Source: CAVRZY01 sp963725415
GTDB taxonomy: Bacteria; Acidobacteriota; Terriglobia; Bryobacterales; Bryobacteraceae
Length of the DNA stretch: 24,928 bases
Direction: 5' to 3'
Assembly (NCBI GenBank): GCA_963725415.1
Contig: CAVRZY010000145.1
Coordinates: 1 to 24,928 of the forward strand
Shown here: piece after piece, positions 1 to 6,770 of the stretch
How the letters are laid out: each line of letters starts with the position of its first letter
Position numbering within the stretch: position 1 is the stretch's first letter
The notes under the pieces: model-generated
What the model was told of the DNA's origin: nothing
Seen by the model: only the letters and a program-made list of their open reading frames with translations
Databases searched by the model: none
Program-made: the position numbers and the translations under genes

Positions 1-439
1 TCTGGTTGTAAGCGGAAGTCCAGGACATGGCCGTGGCCAGCGCGCCGTTGGCGGTCCACAAGATCGGCGCCCAGAATCCCGCCACCCGTGACCCGCTGAC
101 CCGCCGGGCGATCGCGCCAACCAGCGCCAGGTTGGCAAACTGGGTCAGGAACACCCACACGCGGAAGGGAAGAGCATCCAGCCCGAAGACCGCCGAAAAA
201 GCCATGAAGAAGACACGCTCGCTCCAGGGCCGGATGGTCCCCTGCGCCATGGGCGCAAACACGGCCCTCCAAAACTCCCCCCAGCTATGGACGTCCTGCC
301 GCAGTTGCAGCCACGCGAAATCGTCGGCCTGGAACCACGCCTTCAGACCCAGCCAGTAAACCAACAGGCACAACAGTGGGGGGGTAAGCCAGTACGCGGC
401 ACTGACACAGGCGCCCTGGCCTGTGTTCGACAGCTTCAT
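1..439 (-). CDS. GT-C-like membrane glycosyltransferase, N-terminal fragment (runs off window)
   Basis: Reading the minus strand from an ATG at 439 gives an open frame of 146 codons that is still open at base 1. The protein begins MKLSNTGQ, has a hydrophobic segment at about residues 18-34 (TPPLLCLLVYWLGL) and then a QADDF motif with paired aspartates at 39-40. A first transmembrane helix followed by an acidic DD/DE in the first external loop is typical of GT-C fold glycosyltransferases that use polyprenyl-phosphate sugars. Further hydrophobic stretches follow (VWVFLTQFANLALVGAIA; VAGFWAPILW). The start codon overlaps the stop of the lipoprotein gene in an ATGA, so the two are translationally coupled. 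The family call rests on topology and one motif only, because the catalytic and C-terminal parts lie outside the window. Other multi-spanning membrane proteins cannot be excluded. Confidence 0.6.
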   Translation of the reverse strand, partial: MKLSNTGQGACVSAAYWLTPPLLCLLVYWLGLKAWFQADDFAWLQLRQDVHSWGEFWRAVFAPMAQGTIRPWSERVFFMAFSAVFGLDALPFRVWVFLTQFANLALVGAIARRVSGSRVAGFWAPILWTANGALATAMSWTSAYNQ

Positions 440-975
440 TTCGGTTCCAGGCCAATCATGGTTACTATGATGCCCAGTTCCCGACGGTCCGTCCCCCCGG
501 GCGGCAGACTCTTGTCCAGAGAGAAATCAACCGTCACGGCGCTGCCGCTCAGAGCGCTCGCCGGCACCTCGCGCGTGAAGACGTACTCGCCGGTTTGGGT
601 ATATCTTTCCGGCGGGAGCGCAACATTGCCCACCGTGGCTGTCAAGGTGACGGCTTTCAACTTTTGGATAACCGGATCGGGCACCGTGAGTTTCACCTGG
701 AGGGTCGCCCCTTTTTGCGCTGCCAGGCCCGGAGGACGCAACACCACCGAAAACTTCCCTGCGGTCCAGCGCCAGGCGTTCTGCTCCAGTCCGTGAAAGC
801 CTTTCAGAAGCTGGGCAAACGTGCGCGGGTCGGCCACGTGCACGGTACTGGCCAGCGCCGGTGGTTCCTCTTCGGTTGCCTCGACTGGGGCTTTTGCCTG
901 CCGCCGGCAGCCGGCCGGCAGCAGGCTCCAGACCGCCAGCGAAATCAGAAACGATCTCTCGATCAGTCTGCGCAT
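436..975 (-). CDS. Small lipoprotein of unknown function
   Basis: This is a 179-residue protein. Its N-terminus MRRLIERSFL is followed by a hydrophobic stretch and a lipobox LPAGC with Cys at residue 23, so it is predicted to be cut by signal peptidase II and anchored to a membrane. The mature part (about residues 40-179) has alternating polar and hydrophobic residues suggesting a beta-rich fold, but I recognise no family. The ATG lies inside the 3' end of the upstream molybdopterin gene (13-nt overlap). Its own stop overlaps the start of the glycosyltransferase-like gene by 4 nt. The coupling suggests a role in the same envelope process as the membrane protein downstream. Function unknown. 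Confidence 0.75.
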   Translation of the reverse strand: MRRLIERSFLISLAVWSLLPAGCRRQAKAPVEATEEEPPALASTVHVADPRTFAQLLKGFHGLEQNAWRWTAGKFSVVLRPPGLAAQKGATLQVKLTVPDPVIQKLKAVTLTATVGNVALPPERYTQTGEYVFTREVPASALSGSAVTVDFSLDKSLPPGGTDRRELGIIVTMIGLEPK

Positions 976-3014
976 TTTTCAACCTCGACCAGACAATTGT
1001 AGAAAGTCGGCCCACCGCCCACATCCGTCAGGCGGTCGGAAGTAAGGACGTTGACATTACGCCGCTGGGGCGCTTTCTTGTTCCAGCGCACCGCAGCAGT
1101 GCGGACCACGCCCGGCGGCACGGCCGTCTCCACCTGCGTCGTCAAGAAGCAGCTCCCACGATCGTTGAACACCCGCACCCGGTCTCCGGTGACGATCCCG
1201 CGCGGAACCGCATCCCTTTGGTGCACCCACAGCGTCGCGGTCTCGGCGTCCACCTCCGGCCGGTAGCCAAAGCTGGAATTCAAGCCCCCGTCGCTCTTCG
1301 CTGAGACCAGCTCCAGCGGGTAGCGCCGGCACAGTTCTTCCGGCCCCAACCGCGATTCCACCGGTGGCGTGTACTCCAGCGTCTCGGCGTGAAACTCGCA
1401 CTTGCCGGAGGCCGTGCCGAATCCGCCTTCGGCGAACGGCAGAAAAGGTTCTCCCTGCGGCGCCACGCGCAGGCGCACGAATCTCTCCCGCTCCAGTTCC
1501 TCCAAGGTGATCCCGCGGACGAAGGGCTGATCCGAATCCAGCAATGTCCGAATCATGTCGTCTTCGGACTCCCTGAAGCAGGCATCCTGGAAGCCCATCC
1601 GTTCCGCCAGCAGGCGGAAAACTTCGAGGTTGGACTTGGCCTCGCCGGGCGGCGCCAGCGCCGGACGGGCCAGTTGCAGGTAGTAGTGTCCGTAAGAGTA
1701 GTAAACGTCGGTGTGTTCCAGAAAGGTGGTGACGGGCAGCAGAAGGTCGGCGTAATCGGCCGTGTCCGTCTGGAATTGCTCCAGCACTACCGTGAACAAA
1801 TCTTCCCTTCGCAACCCCTCCAGCACCAGGCTCTGGTGGGGCGCGATGGCGGCCGGATTCGAGTTGTACACCACAAGCCCCTGGACGGGGGGCTGGTCGA
1901 GCTCTGTCAGCGCCCTGCCCAGCCTGGTCATGTTAACGATCCGCGCCTCGCGCCCCAGAGGGGAGTGAAACTGGAGGTCGGGCCGCTCCAGACCTTCCCG
2001 ATTCAACTGGAAGGCCCCGGAGGGTGTAAGCAGAAGCCCGCCGCCGGCCAAGCGCCAGGAGCCGGTCAGGGCCGGCAGCAGCGAGATGGCGCGCACCGCC
2101 AGACCGCCCCGTTCGCTGCGTTGCACGCCGTAACTCAAGCGGATCGCGGCCGGCTTGGTGGTGGCGTACTCCCGCGCCAGAGCCACGATATCCTCGGCAC
2201 CCAAACCCGTCAGCGCGGAGACCCGTTCCGGTGGATACTGCCTCACGCGCTCCCGCAGCGAATCGAATCCCAGCGTGTAGCGCTCGACGTAATCCTGGTC
2301 GTAAAGCCCCTCGGCGATGATGACGTGCATCATCCCCAGCGCCAGCGCCGCATCGCTGCCCGGGTAGACAAAAAAATGACGGTCCGCCGCGCGACCGGTG
2401 CGGTTGCGGACCGGGTCGATGGTGTAGAACCTGGCGCCCTTGCGGCGCGCTTCCACGATGAAGGGCCACAGGTGCACGTTGGTGCCCAGAATATTGGCGC
2501 CCCAGGCCAGGATCAGCTTCGAGTGCCGGAACTGCTCCGGCTCGGTCCCCAACCGGATGCCCAGCACCTGGTCCAGCGCGGCGCCCCCGGCCGACGAACA
2601 GATGGTCCGGCCCAGCCGCGAAGCTCCCAGCCGGTGGAAGAAGCGCCGGTCCATCCCGGCCCCGTTCAGAAATCCCATGGTCCCGGCGTAGCTGTAAGGC
2701 AGGATCGCTTCCGGACCATGTTCCTTGGCGATGGCCTTCAGTTGAGCGGCGATCCGGTCCAGGGCTTCGTCCCAGCTGATGCGCGTGAAGCGCCCTTCCC
2801 CCTTTGCGCCTATACGCTTCTGCGGATCGAGCAGCCGGTCCGGCGAGTACTCCCGCTCCAGGTATTGCGTCACCTTGCCGCACAGGAAACCGCGGGTGAT
2901 GGGATGCTCGGGATTGCCCCGCAACCGCGTAGCCCTGCCGTCTTCCACTGTGACCAGGATGGAGCAGCAGTCCGGGCAGTCCAGCGCACAAACCGAGTGG
3001 CGAACTTCCGACAC
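963..3014 (-). CDS. Molybdopterin-dependent oxidoreductase (DMSO reductase superfamily)
   Basis: From a GTG at 3014 the protein is 683 residues. Cysteines at 9, 13, 16/17 and 45 (HSVCALDCPDCC, then GFLCGK) form the N-terminal 4Fe-4S site of the Mo/W-bis-MGD family. The molybdopterin body follows (FTRISWDEALDRIA; SYAGTMGFLNGAGMDRRFF; AWGANILGTNVHLWPF; IDPVRNRTGRAADRHFFVYPGSDAALALGM). The C-terminal dinucleotide-binding domain begins near LELVSAKSDGGLNSSFG. No Tat leader is visible, so the enzyme is probably cytoplasmic. The substrate cannot be read from the sequence: formate dehydrogenase-like, biotin-sulfoxide-type and uncharacterised dehydrogenases are all possible, and no partner subunit is adjacent. 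The frame is open upstream to 3113, but that stretch is low-complexity, overlaps the divergent gene and precedes a TATAAT, so I chose GTG 3014. Confidence 0.85.
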   Translation of the reverse strand: MSEVRHSVCALDCPDCCSILVTVEDGRATRLRGNPEHPITRGFLCGKVTQYLEREYSPDRLLDPQKRIGAKGEGRFTRISWDEALDRIAAQLKAIAKEHGPEAILPYSYAGTMGFLNGAGMDRRFFHRLGASRLGRTICSSAGGAALDQVLGIRLGTEPEQFRHSKLILAWGANILGTNVHLWPFIVEARRKGARFYTIDPVRNRTGRAADRHFFVYPGSDAALALGMMHVIIAEGLYDQDYVERYTLGFDSLRERVRQYPPERVSALTGLGAEDIVALAREYATTKPAAIRLSYGVQRSERGGLAVRAISLLPALTGSWRLAGGGLLLTPSGAFQLNREGLERPDLQFHSPLGREARIVNMTRLGRALTELDQPPVQGLVVYNSNPAAIAPHQSLVLEGLRREDLFTVVLEQFQTDTADYADLLLPVTTFLEHTDVYYSYGHYYLQLARPALAPPGEAKSNLEVFRLLAERMGFQDACFRESEDDMIRTLLDSDQPFVRGITLEELERERFVRLRVAPQGEPFLPFAEGGFGTASGKCEFHAETLEYTPPVESRLGPEELCRRYPLELVSAKSDGGLNSSFGYRPEVDAETATLWVHQRDAVPRGIVTGDRVRVFNDRGSCFLTTQVETAVPPGVVRTAAVRWNKKAPQRRNVNVLTSDRLTDVGGGPTFYNCLVEVEKCAD

Positions 3015-3020
3015 TCCGAG

Positions 3021-3026
3021 ATTATA
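3021..3026 (-). promoter_or_regulatory. Candidate -10 box for the molybdopterin oxidoreductase gene
   Basis: The minus strand reads TATAAT at 3026-3021, a perfect -10 hexamer, six bases before the GTG at 3014. Transcription would begin at or next to the start codon, giving a leaderless message. No convincing -35 hexamer sits 16-18 bp upstream, so the call rests on the -10 alone. Confidence 0.35.
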
Positions 3027-3028
3027 AC

Positions 3029-3049
3029 AGCAGCCGTTAGCCGCTAGCC
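3029..3049. repeat. Short heptameric repeat (three 7-bp units)
   Basis: Three consecutive 7-bp units ending in AGCC (AGCAGCC, GTTAGCC and GCTAGCC) lie in the divergent intergenic gap between the molybdopterin gene and the M48-like gene. The 7-bp period matches the longer arrays at 6582-6770, 22447-22520 and 23609-23691, although the unit sequence differs. Being only three units long, it could be coincidental. Confidence 0.4.
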
Positions 3050-3112
3050 CACGAGGGTGCTGCAACCCGCCCCGTTTGGGATGCGTCGAAGCGAGCAGAG
3101 GCAGTGGCCGCA

Positions 3113-3853
3113 ATGGAACGTCATCTTACGCAGATCCTCAGGCTGGCGTTGGCCGCGTTACTGTGTGTTCCCGCCGGGTTGGCCCAGGCCCCAGCCCCAC
3201 CCAGAAGTAGCCGCTCCCTGGAAAAGGAGATCGCCCTGGGCAGGACCTTGGCCGCAGAAATCGAGGGACAGGCGGAAATCCTGGCCGATCCGGCCGTCGC
3301 CGGCTACATCGACCGCCTCAGCCAGAACCTGGCACGCCACTCCGGCGTCAGCTTCTCCTTCAGCATCAAAGTCATCGACAGCGGCGAAGCCAGGGCCATT
3401 GCCCTGCCCGGGGGCTTCCTGTTCGTCACGTCCGGGCTGACCGTCCGCGCCGGGACGGAAGCCGAACTAGCCGCCCTGATGGCCCACCAGATCGCTCACA
3501 TCGCGGCCAGACATGGGATGCGGCTGGCCTCCCGCAGTCAGGGCACGAGTGCGAGCACGGTTCCCCTGATCTTCGCGGGTGGCTGGACTGGCGTGTGTAC
3601 CCGCTTCCCTCCCGGCCCGCTGGTCCCCAATTCGCTCCAGGGCTTTTTGCGCGGCTTCGAACAGGAAGCCGACCTGCTGGCTTCCGAGTACCTTCACAAA
3701 GCCGGCTACGACCCAACCACCCTGGGGTCCCAGCCGTCCGCCGATGACCGACCCAAGGTGGTAACCACCTCGACATTCGACGACATCAAGGCCCGCCTCA
3801 CCGCAGCGCCCCCGGCCAAGCCCCGCCCCGCGCCCCCCAGCCTCAAACACTGA
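3113..3853 (+). CDS. Secreted M48-like protein with altered active site (HQIAH)
   Basis: From ATG 3113 the protein is 246 residues; a GTG at 3104 in the same frame is an alternative. A signal peptide is clear (hydrophobic ILRLALAALLCVPAGLAQA), so it is exported. The body follows M48 family metallopeptidases: LGRTLAAEIEGQ, DPAVAGYIDRL, then IALPGGFLFVTSGL before the active-site helix, and FEQEADLLASEYLHKAGYDP with the downstream EQEAD motif that normally supplies the third zinc ligand. The zinc-binding helix reads AALMAHQIAHIAARH, so the catalytic glutamate of HExxH is a glutamine while both histidines remain. It should still bind metal but is probably a weak or inactive peptidase. The tail is rich in Pro, Ala and Lys. 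The gene is divergent from the molybdopterin gene and followed by another secreted protein on the same strand. Confidence 0.75.
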   Translation: MERHLTQILRLALAALLCVPAGLAQAPAPPRSSRSLEKEIALGRTLAAEIEGQAEILADPAVAGYIDRLSQNLARHSGVSFSFSIKVIDSGEARAIALPGGFLFVTSGLTVRAGTEAELAALMAHQIAHIAARHGMRLASRSQGTSASTVPLIFAGGWTGVCTRFPPGPLVPNSLQGFLRGFEQEADLLASEYLHKAGYDPTTLGSQPSADDRPKVVTTSTFDDIKARLTAAPPAKPRPAPPSLKH

Positions 3854-3902
3854 AACTTGCTCCCGGGGCCGTCCGGCGGTAAGCTTCAAGGTGGGGGGAG
3901 TT

Positions 3903-4622
3903 ATGAAAGCATTTCTGGTGGCGGGCTTCATTCTCCTGTTTGTCGCGGGCGCTTTGGCGCAGCAGCACGGTGTGCTGGTCGGGGCGCAGATGCCCTACCG
4001 AACGTATGGCTCACGGACTGGATTCGGGAACGTGCTGTTTCCGGGCACGGGGAATGCTCCGCCCTTGAGGAGCCCGTTTTCGATCACCGATTCCACCTTC
4101 GCGCGGCGGCTGGGCGCTACCATTAGCGGTTTCCCGCCCTACACCGGCGCTCCGTCCGGGAGCTATCGCGGCGGGTATCGCGGTTCCGCCATGCTCCCCA
4201 TGTTCTATCCGCTGTTCGTCGGCGGCTACAGCAATCCTTATCCCTACGAGCAGCAGCCCAATGTGACCATCATCTACCCCGTCCAGACAGCGCCTCAGGT
4301 CACCATCAATCAGCAGTTCGGGCCCGAGCCCGCGCGCCCGGTAATCCGCGAATACGGGCCTGGTAGTTGGCCGAATCCTCCGGAGAACTCCGGCGCAAGA
4401 GCCTATGAGGCGCCCAGCGAGGACCAGGTCGTCTTCCTGATCGCGCTGAAGGACAGCTCGGTCTATTCGGCGGTGGCTTACTGGGTGGAAGGCGAGACCC
4501 TGCACTACGTCACCCCCCAGGGCAAGCACAATCAGGTCTCCCTGGACCTGGTCGATCGCCAGGTCTGCGAGAAGTTGAACCAGGGCCGCAAAGTGGAGTT
4601 CCGCCTGCCGCCGGCCAAGTGA
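3903..4622 (+). CDS. Secreted protein of unknown function
   Basis: ATG 3903 gives 239 residues. A purine-rich GGGGGAG directly upstream can serve as ribosome binding site, and a GTG at 3891 in frame would overlap it. The N-terminus MKAFLVAGFILLFVAGALAQ is a clear signal peptide ending in an AxA-like site. The middle is rich in Gly, Pro, Tyr and Ser (about residues 65-125, with PYTGAPSGSYRGGYRG and GGYSNPYPYEQQP) and looks disordered. The last ~65 residues (EDQVVFLIALKDSSVYSAVAYWVEGETLHYVTPQGKHNQVSLDLVDRQ...) look like a small folded beta domain. I recognise no named family. It starts 49 nt after the M48-like gene and may be co-transcribed with it. It ends 7 nt from the 3' end of the convergent sulfatase gene. 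Confidence 0.75.
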   Translation: MKAFLVAGFILLFVAGALAQQHGVLVGAQMPYRTYGSRTGFGNVLFPGTGNAPPLRSPFSITDSTFARRLGATISGFPPYTGAPSGSYRGGYRGSAMLPMFYPLFVGGYSNPYPYEQQPNVTIIYPVQTAPQVTINQQFGPEPARPVIREYGPGSWPNPPENSGARAYEAPSEDQVVFLIALKDSSVYSAVAYWVEGETLHYVTPQGKHNQVSLDLVDRQVCEKLNQGRKVEFRLPPAK

Positions 4623-4629
4623 GCGGGCC

Positions 4630-6177
4630 TCAAGTCCGGAACGAGCCGGGAGTCACCACGTCGTAATCCCAGTGCGGCGGAGTCCCGAACTGCCGCGTCG
4701 AGCGAACCACCGCGCGCTCCTGCTGGCTGGCCATCACGGCCTGCTTCAACGCATTTCCGTCCCAGCCGCGCTCGGCGCGAGTTCGCAGTTCTGTCTCGAC
4801 GGAGGAGTACTCCGGCCTGCCGGCCAGATTCACCGTCTCCTCGGGATCCTTGTGGAGGTCGAAAAACTGGGGGGGATAGCCGTTCACCGTGATGTATTTC
4901 CAGCTCCCAAACCGGACCATGCGGATGGGCTCGATTGGTCCTTCGCCGAGGTATTCGCAGATCACCGCGCGGTCGCGCCCGTCTTGGCTGCCCCCGAGCA
5001 GCGGCAACAGGCTGCGGCCATCCAGAGGCGTTTCCACCTTGGCCCCTGCCAGCTCGGCCAGCGTGGGAAACAGATCCAGCAGCGAGACCGGCGCCGCGAT
5101 GCGTTTTCCCGCCGGAATCCTCCCCGGCCCGCTCACAATCAGCGGCACGCGAGCAGACCATTCCAGCATCAGCCGCTTGGACCATTGGCCGTGTTCCCCC
5201 AGCATTTCCCCGTGATCGCTGGTGAAGATCACCACGGTGTTCTGCGCGAGACCCAGGCGTTCCAGCTCGCTCAGAATCTGTCCGACCCGGTCATCGATCC
5301 AGGAGACCATGCCCAGGTAGTTGCGCCGCGCTTCCCGGACGCGCTCGTCGGGCAACTTCTCTTTGTCCAGCCCGTGATGGATGATGAACCACTCGTAGGT
5401 CGGGCTGAGCCGGCGGATGTCCCCGTAGTCCTTGGGCAGCGGGATGTCAGCGTCTTTGTACAGGTCGAGGAAATCCTGTGTGGTGGTAAACGGATCATGC
5501 GGCTGAGTGAAGGAGATGTTCAAGAACAGCGGCTGCTTCTGCCCTGGCAGAGCGTGCTGGCGTAGCCGCTCCATGGCCCGGTCGAACACCATCTGATCGA
5601 AGGCAAGCTGCCGGTTCCACTTCGAGGGGCCCAGCATGCGCAGCATGGCCTGCACGGAGGTGCCTTTGTTGTAGACCGGGCCGAGACGCCAGTTCGGCAG
5701 CATCGAGAAGTCCGCCGGGAAGATGCACGGAGTCAGCCGTTCCTCGAATCCATGCAGTTGATCCGGTCCGATGAAGTGGCATTTACCGGCCACTGCGGTG
5801 CGGTAGCCGGCCCTTCGCAGGTAGTGCATCAGGGTGGGCCGGTGGGCCGCGAATTCCGAGGCGTTGTCATAACTCTGGACCGCCGCCGGCAGCCGGCCGG
5901 TGAACATGGAAGTGCGGCTGGGAACGCACAGGGGGCTGTTGCAGTAAGCGTTTTCGAAGAGAGTTCCGTTGGCCGCCAGCCGCGCCAGGTGGGGCGTGCG
6001 GGTGATCCTCTGCCCGTAGGGGCTGGTCATGAAGGGAGTCATCTGGTCGGCCATGATGAAGAGGATGTTCGCAAGCCCGGACGCTCTCCCGGCGCTGCCC
6101 TCGGGCTGCGCCGCTGTGCTGGAGCCGGTCGCGGCCAACACGCCGGCCGGCAGTTCCATGAATCCTCGTCGTGTCAT
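4630..6177 (-). CDS. Choline-sulfatase-like sulfatase with Tat-type leader
   Basis: A 515-residue type I sulfatase. The formylglycine motif is NSPLCVPSRTSMFTG, with Cys 84 as the residue converted to formylglycine. An N-terminal metal site is in LFIMADQM (Asp 44), and the second metal motif reads FTSDHGEMLGEHGQWSK. The DQM motif, the NSPLC context, the GPDQLHGFEERLT segment, FTQPHDPF and a C-terminal region like the choline-sulfatase C-terminal domain (WDGNALKQAVMASQQER to WDY) all point to the BetC group rather than aryl- or glycan sulfatases. Substrate specificity is inferred. The N-terminus MTRRGFMELPAGVLAATG resembles a twin-arginine leader, unusual for BetC, which is normally cytoplasmic. 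GAGGAG lies 8 nt before the ATG. The gene is 12 nt behind mutT, probably in one transcript. Confidence 0.85.
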   Translation of the reverse strand: MTRRGFMELPAGVLAATGSSTAAQPEGSAGRASGLANILFIMADQMTPFMTSPYGQRITRTPHLARLAANGTLFENAYCNSPLCVPSRTSMFTGRLPAAVQSYDNASEFAAHRPTLMHYLRRAGYRTAVAGKCHFIGPDQLHGFEERLTPCIFPADFSMLPNWRLGPVYNKGTSVQAMLRMLGPSKWNRQLAFDQMVFDRAMERLRQHALPGQKQPLFLNISFTQPHDPFTTTQDFLDLYKDADIPLPKDYGDIRRLSPTYEWFIIHHGLDKEKLPDERVREARRNYLGMVSWIDDRVGQILSELERLGLAQNTVVIFTSDHGEMLGEHGQWSKRLMLEWSARVPLIVSGPGRIPAGKRIAAPVSLLDLFPTLAELAGAKVETPLDGRSLLPLLGGSQDGRDRAVICEYLGEGPIEPIRMVRFGSWKYITVNGYPPQFFDLHKDPEETVNLAGRPEYSSVETELRTRAERGWDGNALKQAVMASQQERAVVRSTRQFGTPPHWDYDVVTPGSFRT

Positions 6178-6189
6178 TGTGCTTTCTCC

Positions 6190-6582
6190 TCAGGACGCCA
6201 GGCGGCGCACAAACTCGACATCGCCCTCCAGGAAATCGTACTCCGGCAGCCGCTCGCGCGCTTCCCAGCGGATCTGTTCGAACCCGCGATTGGAGGGCTG
6301 GCCCCGGTACTCCCTCACCTCATAAAAGACCAGCAGGATGGGAGCGCGCTTCGGGTAGCGGAATTCGTAGCGGGTGACTTCCCCTCCGATGGAAGCCTGG
6401 ATGGCGAGTTCTTCTTCGAGTTCCCGCGCCAGCGCCGCGCGCGGGTCCTCGCCCGGCTCGACTTTGCCGCCGGGGAACTCCCATTTCAGATCGTGCCGGT
6501 CCCCGGCCTTCCTCTGGCAGATCAGCACCTGCCCTTCACGCTCGATCAGGGCAGCAACCACCATGACCGGAGATCGACTCAC
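6190..6582 (-). CDS. mutT: MutT-type Nudix hydrolase (8-oxo-dGTP diphosphatase-like)
   Basis: A 130-residue protein with a complete Nudix box at residues 38-60 (GGKVEPGEDPRAALARELEEE continuing LAI) that matches Gx5Ex7REUxEExGU except that the late Gly is Ala. The start (VVAALIEREGQVLICQRK), the preceding KWEFPGG and the length fit the MutT subgroup that hydrolyses oxidised purine nucleotides, though other small Nudix enzymes share these features. The frame opens at a GTG at 6582, inside the flanking repeat. An ATG at 6564 (residue 7) is an equally reasonable start, and neither has a clear ribosome binding site. The gene lies 12 nt upstream of the sulfatase. Confidence 0.8.
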   Translation of the reverse strand: MSRSPVMVVAALIEREGQVLICQRKAGDRHDLKWEFPGGKVEPGEDPRAALARELEEELAIQASIGGEVTRYEFRYPKRAPILLVFYEVREYRGQPSNRGFEQIRWEARERLPEYDFLEGDVEFVRRLAS

Positions 6583-6770
6583 CAGAATTGACGATTGCCG
6601 ATTTTCTCATTGACGATTGGCCGATGCACGCCCGGAAGCCGGAGTGCAACCGTCAATGAACCAATCGTCAATGAATCAATCGTCCAGAATTGACGATTGA
6701 CGATTTTCTCATTGACGATTGGCCGATGCACGCCCGGAAGCCGGAGTGCAATCGTCAATGATTCAATCCT
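6582..6770. repeat. Duplicated 67-bp repeat with inverted heptameric arms
   Basis: Two copies of a 67-bp block lie at 6582-6648 and 6684-6750, in direct orientation at a 102-bp period, with a single difference (C or A at 6598/6700). Each block begins with ATTGACG-type 7-bp units and contains a core with complementary TGCAC/GTGCA arms around CCGG-AAG-CCGG. It is followed by the complementary units (AATCGTC, AATGAATC). Each copy can therefore fold as a hairpin with ATTGACGATT pairing to AATCGTCAAT. The region fills the whole gap between the 3' end of the cpaE-like gene and the 5' end of mutT. The same ATTGACG/CGTCAAT units recur at 23609-23691. Confidence 0.85.

Noticed and set aside
1389..3047. 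552-codon plus-strand open frame
   Set aside because: Entirely antisense to the well-supported molybdopterin oxidoreductase. It arises from GC-rich third positions and shows no domain motifs.
3015..3113. 33-residue N-terminal extension of the molybdopterin oxidoreductase
   Set aside because: The stretch overlaps the divergent M48-like gene, includes the heptamer repeat and a TATAAT, and precedes the conserved Fe-S domain without resembling a Tat leader.
6582..6770. CRISPR array
   Set aside because: There are only two long copies with internal inverted heptamers. The unique sequence between copies is itself repeat-like, and there are no regular repeat-spacer units.
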